Shown here one piece after another: positions 16,001-22,243 of a DNA stretch of 30,376 nucleotides (within the stretch, counting starts at the first letter, position 1; every line of letters begins with the position of its first letter). The notes below the pieces were generated by a model. It ran no database searches. It was not told the DNA's origin and saw nothing but the letters and a program-made list of their open reading frames with translations. A program made the translations under genes and the position numbers. Source of the DNA: a virus; the IMG/VR virus record IMGVR_UViG_3300032053_000347, positions 1 through 30,376 of that record; one strand, written 5' to 3'.

Positions 16001-16061
16001 TAGTTAGTTTCCTTTACGATTCCGATAATGGATATTATTGGAAGTGAGTGTATAGTACGGT

Positions 16062-16346
16062 TTATTCAACGTTATTTTTCTCTTTGTCTATACAACACGT
16101 GGCCTCAAGGGGCGTACTGTCATCGTACAAGACCATTGCTTGGCATATGACAGGAATATATGCATGCATTGTCTCTTCAACAATAAGCTTTTTAGAAATA
16201 AAAGGCTTACCGTATAATTCCCACCCTTTTTTTAATAAAGTTGATACCTGCCAACTTACATTTTTACATCCCAGCTCGCTGTCCATATACCAACTCATGT
16301 CTTCCTTATCTTTACATATTACATAATCTATTAACCTTCTATTCAT
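16062..16346 (-). CDS. DUF1737-like small protein
   Basis: A 94-aa protein with the core VSTLLKKGWELYGKPFI at about 34-50, matching the (V..L...GW..YG.P) pattern of DUF1737-type domains, usually seen in small bacterial and phage proteins that aid in binding or regulation; no activity is established. It overlaps the upstream gene by 8 bp and AAGGTG lies 10 nt before the ATG. Cys residues at 11, 27, 68, 84 and 85 are unusual in number, but no metal motif is clear. Confidence 0.6.
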   Translation of the reverse strand: MNRRLIDYVICKDKEDMSWYMDSELGCKNVSWQVSTLLKKGWELYGKPFISKKLIVEETMHAYIPVICQAMVLYDDSTPLEATCCIDKEKNNVE

Positions 16347-16617
16347 CTATTTTTGACACCTTAACTTTAAACCCAATTTCGTTTAGACATAAGTTAATAA
16401 TCTTATTTGCATAAGCAAGACTCTCTTCAACCGTTATACCGTCCCCCATCAGGTAACATCTGAGACATTGTCCTGATACGACCATTGTAAGCGTTGAGTT
16501 AATTTCATTTCGTTCTAATCCTATTATTTTTGTTTTTTCTATATTTTTAACTAATAATGCAAGATTTAAATTTGCAGCCCTTAGAATATCATTTGATTTC
16601 GTTATCGCATTATCCAT
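16339..16617 (-). CDS. Small unknown protein of the early operon (92 aa)
   Basis: The frame is open further upstream (to 16668), but the Met at 16617 is the better start: it reads MDNAITKSNDILRAA, has GAGGTGG about 9 nt upstream, and overlaps the preceding stop by only 8 bp. The protein has two helices around a strand pair (STLTMVVSGQCLRCYLMG) and ends in KVKVSKIDE. I do not recognise a family. Tight overlaps on both sides point to the same operon as SSB. Confidence 0.55.
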   Translation of the reverse strand: MDNAITKSNDILRAANLNLALLVKNIEKTKIIGLERNEINSTLTMVVSGQCLRCYLMGDGITVEESLAYANKIINLCLNEIGFKVKVSKIDE

Positions 16618-16840
16618 TTTTACAAACCACCTCATAATCATTAATTCGTTCACATTTAAATTGTGCACGCGTTTTAAGCGGGTCTCTCTGACACCCTTGG
16701 AAGAAAATAGTAAATACTAGCAATATTAATGACACTGTTAGCGCTATATTTAACTGTTTGCTTCTCAGTTTCTTTTTATCATATTTTTCTTTACCAAATG
16801 ATGAAGCCACACGGCCTGAAAATCCTTTATCATTTGTCAT
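16610..16840 (-). CDS. Small membrane protein next to SSB (76 aa)
   Basis: The start at 16840 (MTNDKGFSGRVASS) is chosen over an upstream Met because GGAGAG sits just before it and just after the SSB stop. A basic stretch (KEKYDKKKLRSKQ) precedes one membrane segment, LNIALTVSLILLVFTIFFQG, at about 31-50, followed by Cys51 and a short polar tail with two more Cys. The charge pattern predicts the N-terminus in the cytoplasm and the tail in the periplasm. A lipobox-like ending (FFQGC) is not convincing. The function is unknown; superinfection exclusion or lysis control are possible. Confidence 0.55.
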   Translation of the reverse strand: MTNDKGFSGRVASSFGKEKYDKKKLRSKQLNIALTVSLILLVFTIFFQGCQRDPLKTRAQFKCERINDYEVVCKNG

Positions 16841-16850
16841 TTTTCTCTCC

Positions 16851-17252
16851 TTAGAATGGTAGCGAATCTCCAAAGTCATACGGTATAGAATTATCTTGCT
16901 TATGTTCACTAGGCGCTGCATCTGATTTACCGCTTAGCATTTGCATATTATTAGCTATGATTTTAGTTGTATACCTTGTAATGCCATCTTTCTCATATTT
17001 TTCAGTCTTGAGACTACCCTCGATATAGACCTTAGAGCCTTTGATTACGTAGGCCTTAATAATTTCGGCAAGCTTACCAAAAGCTACGACGTTATGCCAT
17101 TCGGTTATCTCTATCTGCTCGCCTGTCTCGCCAGATTTGCGTTTAGACGATGTAGCCAAAGATAGATTAACAACCGGGGGACGCCCCCCCGATTCATGGA
17201 TATCTATCTTTCCCACATTTCCTATTAGAATTACTTTATTAACACCTGCCAT
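16851..17252 (-). CDS. ssb: Single-stranded DNA-binding protein
   Basis: A 133-aa OB-fold SSB. It begins MAGVNKVILIGNVGK, carries EWHNVVAFGKLAEI at 51-64, KGSKVYIEGSLKTEKYEKDG at 71-90 and a C-terminal acidic tip ending DFGDSLPF, the usual docking tail for partner proteins (compare DDDIPF in E. coli SSB). The frame extends upstream to 17303, but AGAGGAAAT just before the ATG at 17252 and the family N-terminus fix the start here. It is shorter than cellular SSB (about 178 aa), mostly through a short linker. It shares an operon with the ERF gene and should coat the single strands that ERF anneals. Confidence 0.95.
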   Translation of the reverse strand: MAGVNKVILIGNVGKIDIHESGGRPPVVNLSLATSSKRKSGETGEQIEITEWHNVVAFGKLAEIIKAYVIKGSKVYIEGSLKTEKYEKDGITRYTTKIIANNMQMLSGKSDAAPSEHKQDNSIPYDFGDSLPF

Positions 17253-17253
17253 T

Positions 17254-17502
17254 TTATTTCCTCTTGTATTTATGTTTTTTTGGCTCTTCATCATCATCTG
17301 CAAAGCAACAACAAAAAGCAGATTTTTTTGAATTAATTTTCTCTTTTTTATTTATTGAGAACGGCTCTGGAATTTCCGGCAATAAATCAATGTATTTTTC
17401 TAATTTTTTTGTCATGCCGTGATCATTTATTATTATTATTTTTGGTAGACACTCATCAGCTTCGTCCAACAATTCATTTACAGCATCTTTGATGTTATCC
17501 AT
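17254..17502 (-). CDS. Small unknown protein with a CCC motif
   Basis: An 82-aa protein when started at 17502, where GGAGGA lies just upstream (MDNIKDAVNELLDEAD). The frame is open further upstream to 17550. The N-terminal half is an acidic helix, then a strand (PKIIIIND). The C-terminus holds three adjacent cysteines (SAFCCCFADDDEEPKKHKYK) and a basic tail. The SSB ribosome site lies inside its last codons, so the two are probably coupled. The function is unknown. Confidence 0.5.
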   Translation of the reverse strand: MDNIKDAVNELLDEADECLPKIIIINDHGMTKKLEKYIDLLPEIPEPFSINKKEKINSKKSAFCCCFADDDEEPKKHKYKRK

Positions 17503-17573
17503 AACATCCTCCATTTTAAAGAACCCATGCAAAAAATAGACAGGCAACACATTGAAATAAAACGGGGTACCAT

Positions 17574-17591
17574 ATTAACCCCCAGGTTAAT
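17574..17591. promoter_or_regulatory. Perfect inverted repeat between ERF and SSB blocks
   Basis: ATTAACC, loop CCCA, GGTTAAT: a 7-bp perfect palindrome in the 138-nt gap (17503-17640) between the ERF gene and the 82-aa gene. Nearby GGGGTACC adds a second pairing option (GGGGT with ACCCC) followed, on the - strand, by GTTTTATTT, which could act as a weak terminator or attenuator. On the - strand the gap also holds TGGGCA, 17 nt, TATACA, a poor sigma-70 match. It could be an operator or an attenuator that separates expression of the two halves of the operon. Confidence 0.35.
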
Positions 17592-17640
17592 TCATTCTTA
17601 CCCATGCTTTTTGCACATGTTTGTATAATTGCGCTAAACA

Positions 17641-18303
17641 TTACTGCCCACTTGGTCGATTATCCATAACATTCTTTAACCAGACCTTTACCTGGTTTTC
17701 TGAATGGTTCCAGATAACCTTCTTTTCAGATTCAGCGAAAGACTCAAAAAAATCAATAGAGCCGAGCTTGTCATCATCTTCATAATGTTCTTTTAGGCAA
17801 TTAATAGCCTCGAGCATTTCCTTGCTAGGTTGTGGTGGCGTCGGTAATCGGGTAGGTTCAGGACGTGGAGCAGAGGGCGCAGGAGCAGCCTTTGGCGTTT
17901 CTTTCTTTGTTCCAAACCCTGTGCCACCTTCTCCGCAGTCATCTTCACCAAAAAGTCCCAGAATTGACATCAAGGCATAACGTCTAGCATAAGTTATCGA
18001 ACTACCTACTGCATGGGCTTTATTTTGTCCATTTCCAATCGGCATTTTTAACGTATTTGAAATGAATTCGCCGGATTCGTGAAATAGAACAGTTTCTAGC
18101 AAAACTTCATTACCCGACACCTCCGGGCATTGTACTAAAGATAATTTTTGGCTAGACAACATAGGTCTTACTATTTCCAATATCTGCCCTAAATTTGCGT
18201 AATCATATTGATGCGCCTGTATGTTATTTTTAGGGTTATAAACTTCCCCTTGAAATATACTAAGAGACTTAGCTAAATTAACTATTGATTCTGAACGGTT
18301 CAT
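17641..18303 (-). CDS. erf: ERF-family single-strand annealing recombinase
   Basis: A 220-aa protein of the ERF superfamily (type: P22 Erf). N-terminal domain about 1-125: YDYANLGQILEIVRPMLSSQ at 33-52, LLETVLFHESGEFISN at 68-83, MPIG near 87, then the signature SSITYARRYALMSILGLFGEDDCGE at about 101-125. A proline/alanine-rich linker at about 138-160 leads to a small C-terminal domain. ERF proteins form rings that anneal complementary single strands, helping circularise terminally redundant DNA and build concatemers. It is the second gene of the leftward operon (ATGA-type overlap with the 63-aa gene) and lies with ssb and, across the divergent region, the replication gene. Confidence 0.93.
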   Translation of the reverse strand: MNRSESIVNLAKSLSIFQGEVYNPKNNIQAHQYDYANLGQILEIVRPMLSSQKLSLVQCPEVSGNEVLLETVLFHESGEFISNTLKMPIGNGQNKAHAVGSSITYARRYALMSILGLFGEDDCGEGGTGFGTKKETPKAAPAPSAPRPEPTRLPTPPQPSKEMLEAINCLKEHYEDDDKLGSIDFFESFAESEKKVIWNHSENQVKVWLKNVMDNRPSGQ

Positions 18304-18491
18304 TTTGGGGTCCTTAAGTTTTTAGTTAGTACACCATATTCGTTAGAAGCCGATCTGAGCTCTAACTTACCAATTTTTATTCTGTCAGGGCAATCAACTA
18401 AATAATGATCGTCTTCGTGTCCTGGAAGGCATGTTAGGGCCTCTCTGCTGTCTTCATCTCTGTCATCTGGCTCGCGTCTGTCGTAATACAC
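18300..18491 (-). CDS. First gene of the leftward operon, small unknown (63 aa), GTG start
   Basis: A 63-aa hydrophilic protein with an acidic, Arg-rich N-terminus (YYDRREPDDRDEDSREA), a CLPGHEDDHYLVDC segment that has two Cys and two His in a possible metal-binding arrangement, and a basic C-terminus. The start codon is GTG at 18489-18491, with GAGGAG 8 nt upstream. It overlaps ERF by 4 bp. It lies just below the strong promoter at 18528-18555, so it is probably the first early product made. The function is unknown. Confidence 0.6.
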   Translation of the reverse strand: MYYDRREPDDRDEDSREALTCLPGHEDDHYLVDCPDRIKIGKLELRSASNEYGVLTKNLRTPK

Positions 18492-18506
18492 CTATCTATC
18501 TCCTCT

Positions 18507-18535
18507 TTGTTATGATAAGATAGGCTCATTATAGC
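18507..18535 (+). promoter_or_regulatory. Possible rightward promoter overlapping the leftward one
   Basis: On the + strand: TTGTTA (18507-18512), 17 nt, TATAGC (18530-18535). Each box has four of six consensus bases. Its -10 box overlaps that of the leftward promoter, so the two could not be used at once. It would give a leader of about 30 nt before the regulator gene at 18573. Weaker and less certain than the leftward promoter. Confidence 0.4.
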
Positions 18536-18555
18536 AAATTGAAATCACATGTCAA
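18528..18555 (-). promoter_or_regulatory. Strong sigma-70 promoter for the leftward early operon
   Basis: On the - strand: TTGACA (18555-18550), 16-nt spacer, TATAAT (18533-18528). Both boxes match the bacterial consensus perfectly. Transcription would begin near 18521 and read the 63-aa, ERF and SSB block. This is the best promoter I see in the window. Downstream, CCTATCT and AGATAGG (18491-18497, 18518-18524) form an inverted repeat around the ribosome site of the first gene, which could act as an operator or a leader hairpin. Confidence 0.85.
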
Positions 18556-18572
18556 CTAAAATGGGAGGAAAT

Positions 18573-18776
18573 ATGGAAAGTGCATCTATTTATCCAGATA
18601 ACAGGATGATTTACAGAGAGCGTGATTTATCGCGCCGTCAATTTAGCATTAGGATTGGTGCAGAGTTGCTCGAAAAGATTAGGGCTGAAGCACGTCGGCT
18701 CAGGACATCGCCTTCGATTTTTATCGAAGATGCTTTGATTGATAAGATATCGTCGGCTGTTAAAGTAGAAGAGTAG
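18573..18776 (+). CDS. Ribbon-helix-helix (Arc/CopG-type) regulator
   Basis: A 67-aa protein with the plan of a ribbon-helix-helix DNA-binding dimer: a strand RRQFSIRI at about 21-28, helix A (AELLEKIRAEARRLR), a turn TSPS, and helix B (FIEDALIDKI). The start at 18573 follows GGGAGG closely; an in-frame ATG at 18549 has no ribosome site. It is transcribed away from the strong leftward promoter with only the 81-nt shared region between, so it probably represses that promoter or its own. Arc and Mnt of P22 are the classic phage examples. The operator is not identified. Confidence 0.82.
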   Translation: MESASIYPDNRMIYRERDLSRRQFSIRIGAELLEKIRAEARRLRTSPSIFIEDALIDKISSAVKVEE

Positions 18777-18982
18777 TAAAAGCCCTGCGATCGCTGTTCA
18801 CACCAAAGCAGGGCAGTACCTGGGATGACTCAGGTATAGACAGTATATAGAAAAATTTAAGATCTTTAGGGTTATCTGATAGGATAATCAAGTTTTAAAA
18901 AAGTTCAGCGCCATCAATCCGAAGTTTCGCGGCCGAAGATTGATAGCGCTTCCATCGGTCCATGAATAAAAGGTAAGCTCTA
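18777..18982. other. Structured AT-rich non-coding region, candidate replication origin
   Basis: This 206-nt gap between the regulator and the replication gene contains three inverted repeats: GCCCTGC/GCAGGGC (18782-18788, 18808-18814), TACCTG/CAGGTA (18817-18822, 18831-18836) and AGCGCcATCAATC/GATTGATaGCGCT (18907-18919, 18938-18950; 12 of 13 positions pair). Between the second and third lies an AT-rich stretch, about 18837-18905. None of the hairpins has a following U tract, so they do not look like simple terminators. Hairpins, an AT-rich stretch and an adjacent initiator-like gene suggest an origin or a regulatory leader. I see no clear iterons. Confidence 0.45.
18907..18950. repeat. Long imperfect palindrome upstream of the replication gene
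   Basis: Two 13-nt arms pair at 12 positions, with one C/A mismatch, around an 18-nt loop that itself contains alternative short pairings (CGAA with TTCG twice). It lies 33 nt upstream of the ATG at 18983. It may be a binding site for the winged-helix protein, an origin hairpin, or a leader structure controlling translation. Confidence 0.6.
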
Positions 18983-19978
18983 ATGTTCGCAAAGATACCC
19001 GATAGATTAATCCCAGTCAATAGCTACCTGCCTAAATGCAATAATAAATATCAAGATCCTGACAACAAACCCTATAGACGGCTATCGAAAGAAAACTTTA
19101 TTACATCTCATGACAAAAAACGGGAATGGATAAAGGAAACTAAATTAAGGTTAGCTTTAGATAATAATGAGTTATCAGTCTTAAATGCCCTTGCTTTTCA
19201 AACAGATCCTATAACTGGGGTTGGACGTCCAACTATTCTAACGCTACTGAAAGACATCCATGTATCAACGTTATCCTATCGTACAGTCATCAGGGTTCTA
19301 GATAGATTGGCTATTAAAGGCGCTATCACTAAAGAGCGAGGCCCTCGTATCTTAAAGGATTGCGTATGGACATCAAGAAATCATTATAGTCTTATTGGTT
19401 ATGAATTTAAGTTGCCGTTCAAAAGTGACAATGTGTCATGTAGTCTTAACTCCCCATTAACTAAAGTTAATAAGGATCATAATCATATACGCGAGCGTGA
19501 TGATAATGATTTATCAGCTTCGCCTCAGGGGGGAACAGAAGGGGAAAAAGAGGCTGATAAGGTAATCACATCTTCAGCCAATAAAGAATTAATCGCAAAA
19601 CTAGAAAAATTGCGTACACACACAGCGTTAGCTGAAAGGCATATACGCATGTATGGGGAGGCTATAGTCGAAAAGGCTTACAAGATGAGCGATGCTCCAG
19701 GCATTAAAAATCGAGGCGGATATATAACAAAGATTTTGCCAACCATCACGGAGGATGATATGGACAATAGTAAGCAGACTGCTAACGCATATAGTAGGGC
19801 TTGTACAATATCTGACAAAGCAGTCGCTCTTGCACAGGCAACAAAGATATTAGCTAGCAAGGGCATAGAAGACCCGATTTTTGATCATTCATTAACGCCA
19901 AAAGAACGATACGTTAAAACGAACGAATATAATTCTCAGCGATCAAGTTTAGCTATGCAACTAGAGAATGGAAGTTAA
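18983..19978 (+). CDS. Winged-helix replication initiator-like protein
   Basis: A 331-aa protein. Residues about 58-140 form a winged helix: NNELSVLNALAFQTDPITGVGRPTILTLLKDIHVSTLSYRTVIR is helix, loop and recognition helix, followed by LDRLAIKGAITKERG and the beta wing, as in the N-terminal domains of phage replication proteins of the lambda O / helix-turn-helix_36 kind. A charged linker (about 165-195) precedes a helical C-terminal domain. No helicase or polymerase motif is seen. It is therefore probably an origin-binding protein that recruits host replication enzymes. Its upstream region has strong hairpins. It starts the rightward early block of small unknowns. Confidence 0.7.
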   Translation: MFAKIPDRLIPVNSYLPKCNNKYQDPDNKPYRRLSKENFITSHDKKREWIKETKLRLALDNNELSVLNALAFQTDPITGVGRPTILTLLKDIHVSTLSYRTVIRVLDRLAIKGAITKERGPRILKDCVWTSRNHYSLIGYEFKLPFKSDNVSCSLNSPLTKVNKDHNHIRERDDNDLSASPQGGTEGEKEADKVITSSANKELIAKLEKLRTHTALAERHIRMYGEAIVEKAYKMSDAPGIKNRGGYITKILPTITEDDMDNSKQTANAYSRACTISDKAVALAQATKILASKGIEDPIFDHSLTPKERYVKTNEYNSQRSSLAMQLENGS

Positions 19979-19983
19979 AAAAA

Positions 19984-20358
19984 ATGAGTTACATTGATGA
20001 TTCAAAAAGTGGTAAATCTGTCGCTGGCAGGCCTATAAATTGTTCATCAACCTATGAAGGGACGATAAAATCACAAGAATTAAATGAAATGGCGATACAA
20101 TATGCGAAAAAAAAATTACTTGAAAAAAATATAAAGTATCCTTGCTACATGGGTGGGTTAACAAATATCGAGCTATATGCAAAGCAACAATTATATGCAA
20201 ACGAACAGATGCGCTACCATCAAGAATTTATGGCCAAATATCATCCAAGAGGCGATAATTTTTGTCAGAAGAAAGATTTAACCCAGCGATATCTAGACCA
20301 TGCCACTGGGATTTATCATGATATAAAAGAACGTGGTAAAGTTAAGGTAAGCGACTAA
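19984..20358 (+). CDS. Early unknown protein (124 aa), related to the gene at 20690
   Basis: A 124-aa charged helical protein, with GGAAG about 10 nt before the ATG and only 5 nt from the replication gene. Its middle (AIQYAKKKLLEKNIKYPCY, then LTNIELYAKQQLYANEQ) has the same plan as ERAVAYLKKHGIVYPTY and LSRQANYMAMVEYRIKE in the 87-aa protein downstream, so the two look like distant paralogues. Tyrosine and lysine are abundant. The function is unknown. Confidence 0.6.
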   Translation: MSYIDDSKSGKSVAGRPINCSSTYEGTIKSQELNEMAIQYAKKKLLEKNIKYPCYMGGLTNIELYAKQQLYANEQMRYHQEFMAKYHPRGDNFCQKKDLTQRYLDHATGIYHDIKERGKVKVSD

Positions 20359-20477
20359 TACGCGTGGCTAAAGGAATAGGTACAACGCGCACGGCAATTA
20401 TAAGTTAATAGTTGATCTCTTACGAGACTCATGGCAAAATGCGCAACATAACAGTACCAACTAACTAAGAGCACCCT

Positions 20478-20648
20478 ATGATTAACACAACAACGTATAT
20501 TCCACAGAAACGCTCTAAGAGCATTGAAGAGATGGTAGAGGAATCCAGAGCAGTCATAGCGTCCTTTGAGCGCGTGATGGACGTTATGCATCGTGAGCTA
20601 TACGAAAATAAACGGTTCGTGGCGGACTTTGAGCGTAGCGTCGCGTAG
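20478..20648 (+). CDS. Small unknown helical protein (56 aa)
   Basis: A 56-aa frame (starts MINTTTYIPQKRSKSIEEM, ends FERSVA) that is strongly helical and amphipathic, with two FER repeats (ASFERVMDV and ADFERSVA). The upstream match to the ribosome is weak (AAGAGC). The alternative reading of this stretch is antisense, but co-direction with the neighbours and a sensible amphipathic pattern favour this one. The 119 nt before it (20359-20477) show no gene and no clear promoter. Confidence 0.5.
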   Translation: MINTTTYIPQKRSKSIEEMVEESRAVIASFERVMDVMHRELYENKRFVADFERSVA

Positions 20649-20689
20649 GGCCTATATGCCATAATGTGCTATCAGACAAAGGATGGCAC

Positions 20690-20953
20690 ATGGACGTAAA
20701 AAGCTTACAGCAAATCTGTGCAGAGCGTGCAGTAGCGTATCTCAAGAAACATGGGATAGTTTACCCTACCTACGACCCAAAACTAAGTCGACAAGCTAAT
20801 TATATGGCAATGGTAGAATATCGCATAAAAGAATCTGCGCTCACTATCGAATATCTATCAGCACATAACACATCTAACGTAACCAATATCAATCAATTCA
20901 AGAAAGTATTACAACCTGTCAAATCTTGGGGAACGGCTTACAATGACAAATAA
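20690..20953 (+). CDS. Early unknown protein (87 aa), related to the gene at 19984
   Basis: The frame opens at a GTG at 20666, but AAGG at 20679-20682 lies 7 nt before the ATG at 20690, which gives MDVKSLQQICAERA. The AxxYLKKHGIVYPTY block and the following Tyr-rich helix resemble the 124-aa protein two genes upstream. Its end overlaps the next gene by 11 bp. The function is unknown. A small family of related early proteins may assist replication or act on the host. Confidence 0.58.
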   Translation: MDVKSLQQICAERAVAYLKKHGIVYPTYDPKLSRQANYMAMVEYRIKESALTIEYLSAHNTSNVTNINQFKKVLQPVKSWGTAYNDK

Positions 20954-21257
20954 TTATACCATTATCCCTGAGGTTATCAGTAAATCTAGAAAGACCGTAT
21001 TAGATAGGGTAATTAAAAGATATATGGATAGATATGTTAAAGAGGTTTTTGGAAAAGATTATAACCCTACTGAGTGCATATACATCACACAGAATGTGAC
21101 GCGACATTTATCAAGTATGTTGTTAACATCAGCAATGTATTTAGATAATCAAACACCGACTAGTGTATTTAAACATTTAATGGACGAGTTATTACTAAAA
21201 CACGGAATGAGTATAGTAATTAATGAAGACGTACCAAAATCTATCATTATCAACTAA
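20943..21257 (+). CDS. Early unknown helical protein (104 aa)
   Basis: A 104-aa helical protein, with GGGGAA about 10 nt upstream of the ATG and an 11-bp overlap with the preceding gene. The part YITQNVTRHLSSMLLTSAMYLDNQTPTSVFKHLMDELLLKH is similar in pattern to FIHEITTYSSLLLISLFDDMDIPTDETFEKFMRR in the 90-aa protein at 21462, so they may be distant paralogues. No motif of known function. Confidence 0.58.
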   Translation: MTNNYTIIPEVISKSRKTVLDRVIKRYMDRYVKEVFGKDYNPTECIYITQNVTRHLSSMLLTSAMYLDNQTPTSVFKHLMDELLLKHGMSIVINEDVPKSIIIN

Positions 21258-21465
21258 TCAAAAATTTATTGATATGCGAGCAAACGAATTGCTCGATATT
21301 ATTATCGTGTTAAATCAAAGATTATTAAAAGCGGGTTGTAAATTTAAGAATATTAACGAAGTCGAAAGAGTTAAATTGCGACATGATGACGAATATAGAG
21401 CATCAATGGCTAAAATAGAATACGAAAGATGGGTTAAATCTAGCGTTTATGGGAAAAAAATATGA
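21223..21465 (+). CDS. Early unknown protein (up to 80 aa), start uncertain
   Basis: The open frame from 21223 overlaps the previous gene by 35 bp. A second Met at 21274 would give a 63-aa protein (MRANELLDIIIVLNQRL) with no overlap; neither has a good ribosome site. The shared part is helical and charged (KAGCKFKNINEVERVKLRHDDEYRASMAKIEYERW). It ends with ATGA into the next gene, which supports translation of this frame. The function is unknown. Confidence 0.5.
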   Translation: MKTYQNLSLSTNQKFIDMRANELLDIIIVLNQRLLKAGCKFKNINEVERVKLRHDDEYRASMAKIEYERWVKSSVYGKKI

Positions 21466-21734
21466 ATTGTGACGTAGACCATGAAAAAATGATGGAACTA
21501 ATTTCAGATTTTAAAAAATCTTATCGTAATATCGCGACAGAAAAATGTAAAAATGACGATGAGATGTTTGTATTTATACATGAGATAACAACATATTCAT
21601 CTTTGCTGTTAATATCATTGTTCGATGACATGGATATCCCAACAGACGAAACTTTTGAAAAATTTATGAGACGGACTCATGACAAGTACAAGGAAGAATT
21701 TGCAAATCATGGATGCGAGCAGCGAACACACTGA
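21462..21734 (+). CDS. Early unknown acidic helical protein (90 aa)
   Basis: A 90-aa acidic helical protein (MNCDVDHEKMMELISDFKK...), overlapping its neighbours at both ends (ATGA upstream; 26 bp with the nuclease). GGGAAAA lies before the start. It shares a hydrophobic TxxSxLLLxSLxxDxxxPTxxTFExFM pattern with the 104-aa protein two genes upstream. The function is unknown. Confidence 0.55.
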   Translation: MNCDVDHEKMMELISDFKKSYRNIATEKCKNDDEMFVFIHEITTYSSLLLISLFDDMDIPTDETFEKFMRRTHDKYKEEFANHGCEQRTH

Positions 21735-22158
21735 ACAAGTTTGGTTTTTCAGATGGTTAAAGGTAGCGCACCCGAAGGTATGGGGGGTGGCTTACGCAGT
21801 GCCTAATGGCGGCTATCGCTCACCCATGACGGCGGCCAACCTAAGGGAAGAAGGGGTTAAATCTGGCGTCCCAGATATTTGCATTCCTGTTATCAGGGTA
21901 TCTCGAAATAATTCATCACCCGCGCTATATATCGAAATGAAACGCAAAGGAACGACTGGCAAGCCAAAGGGAACGCTTACACAACCTCAAAAAGAATTTA
22001 TGGTAAAGCTTATCGAGGCCGGGAATAGCGTACGGCTTTGCTATGGGTCCGAAGAAGCTGAAGCGGTTGTTAATGCGTATTTGATTAAGGACTATGAAGC
22101 CGATTTTGCATTATATGATGATAGGCTTAACAATATATTGGGGTTAGTTAATAACTGA
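21709..22158 (+). CDS. VRR-NUC domain nuclease
   Basis: A 149-aa single-domain VRR-NUC protein (PD-(D/E)xK fold). In order: EHTEQVWFFRWL near the start, AVPNGGYRS at 30-38, LREEGVKSGVPDICIP at 45-60 with the catalytic Asp56, LYIEMKRKG at 73-81 with Glu76 and Lys78, then TQPQKEFMVKLIEAGNSV and CYGSEEAEAVVNAYL. Stand-alone phage VRR-NUC proteins are thought to cut branched or Holliday-type structures, which fits processing of replicating DNA before packaging. The start at 21709 follows AAGGAAG; the in-frame ATG at 21679 is less likely. It is the last early rightward gene before the terminase. Confidence 0.9.
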   Translation: MDASSEHTEQVWFFRWLKVAHPKVWGVAYAVPNGGYRSPMTAANLREEGVKSGVPDICIPVIRVSRNNSSPALYIEMKRKGTTGKPKGTLTQPQKEFMVKLIEAGNSVRLCYGSEEAEAVVNAYLIKDYEADFALYDDRLNNILGLVNN

Positions 22159-22193
22159 CCTACTACGAAACACCAATATCGTTATAGGTCAGT
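22154..22193. promoter_or_regulatory. 9-bp inverted repeat between nuclease and terminase genes
   Basis: ACTGACCTA (22154-22162) and TAGGTCAGT (22185-22193), perfect, with a 22-nt loop. The left arm includes the nuclease stop codon. There is no U tract, so a plain terminator is unlikely. It could be an operator for the late block, a recognition site for the terminase small subunit (pac/cos), or a leader structure. Confidence 0.4.
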
Positions 22194-22243
22194 AAGTAAG
22201 ATGGCGTATATACTGTGCTGTTACACTGGGATACAATCTTAGT

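Noticed and set aside
16048-16326. A + strand open frame of 92 aa opposite the DUF1737-like gene
   Set aside because: Antisense to a gene with a recognisable domain, good ribosome site and overlap with its neighbour.
18549-18572. Longer start for the ribbon-helix-helix gene (ATG at 18549)
   Set aside because: No ribosome site precedes it, and it would lie over the -35 box of the leftward promoter. The ATG at 18573 has GGGAGG at the right distance.
18777-18982. tRNA or CRISPR repeat in the hairpin-rich gap
   Set aside because: The stems do not form a cloverleaf with TTC-type arms, and the three repeats differ from each other, so neither a tRNA nor an array is supported.
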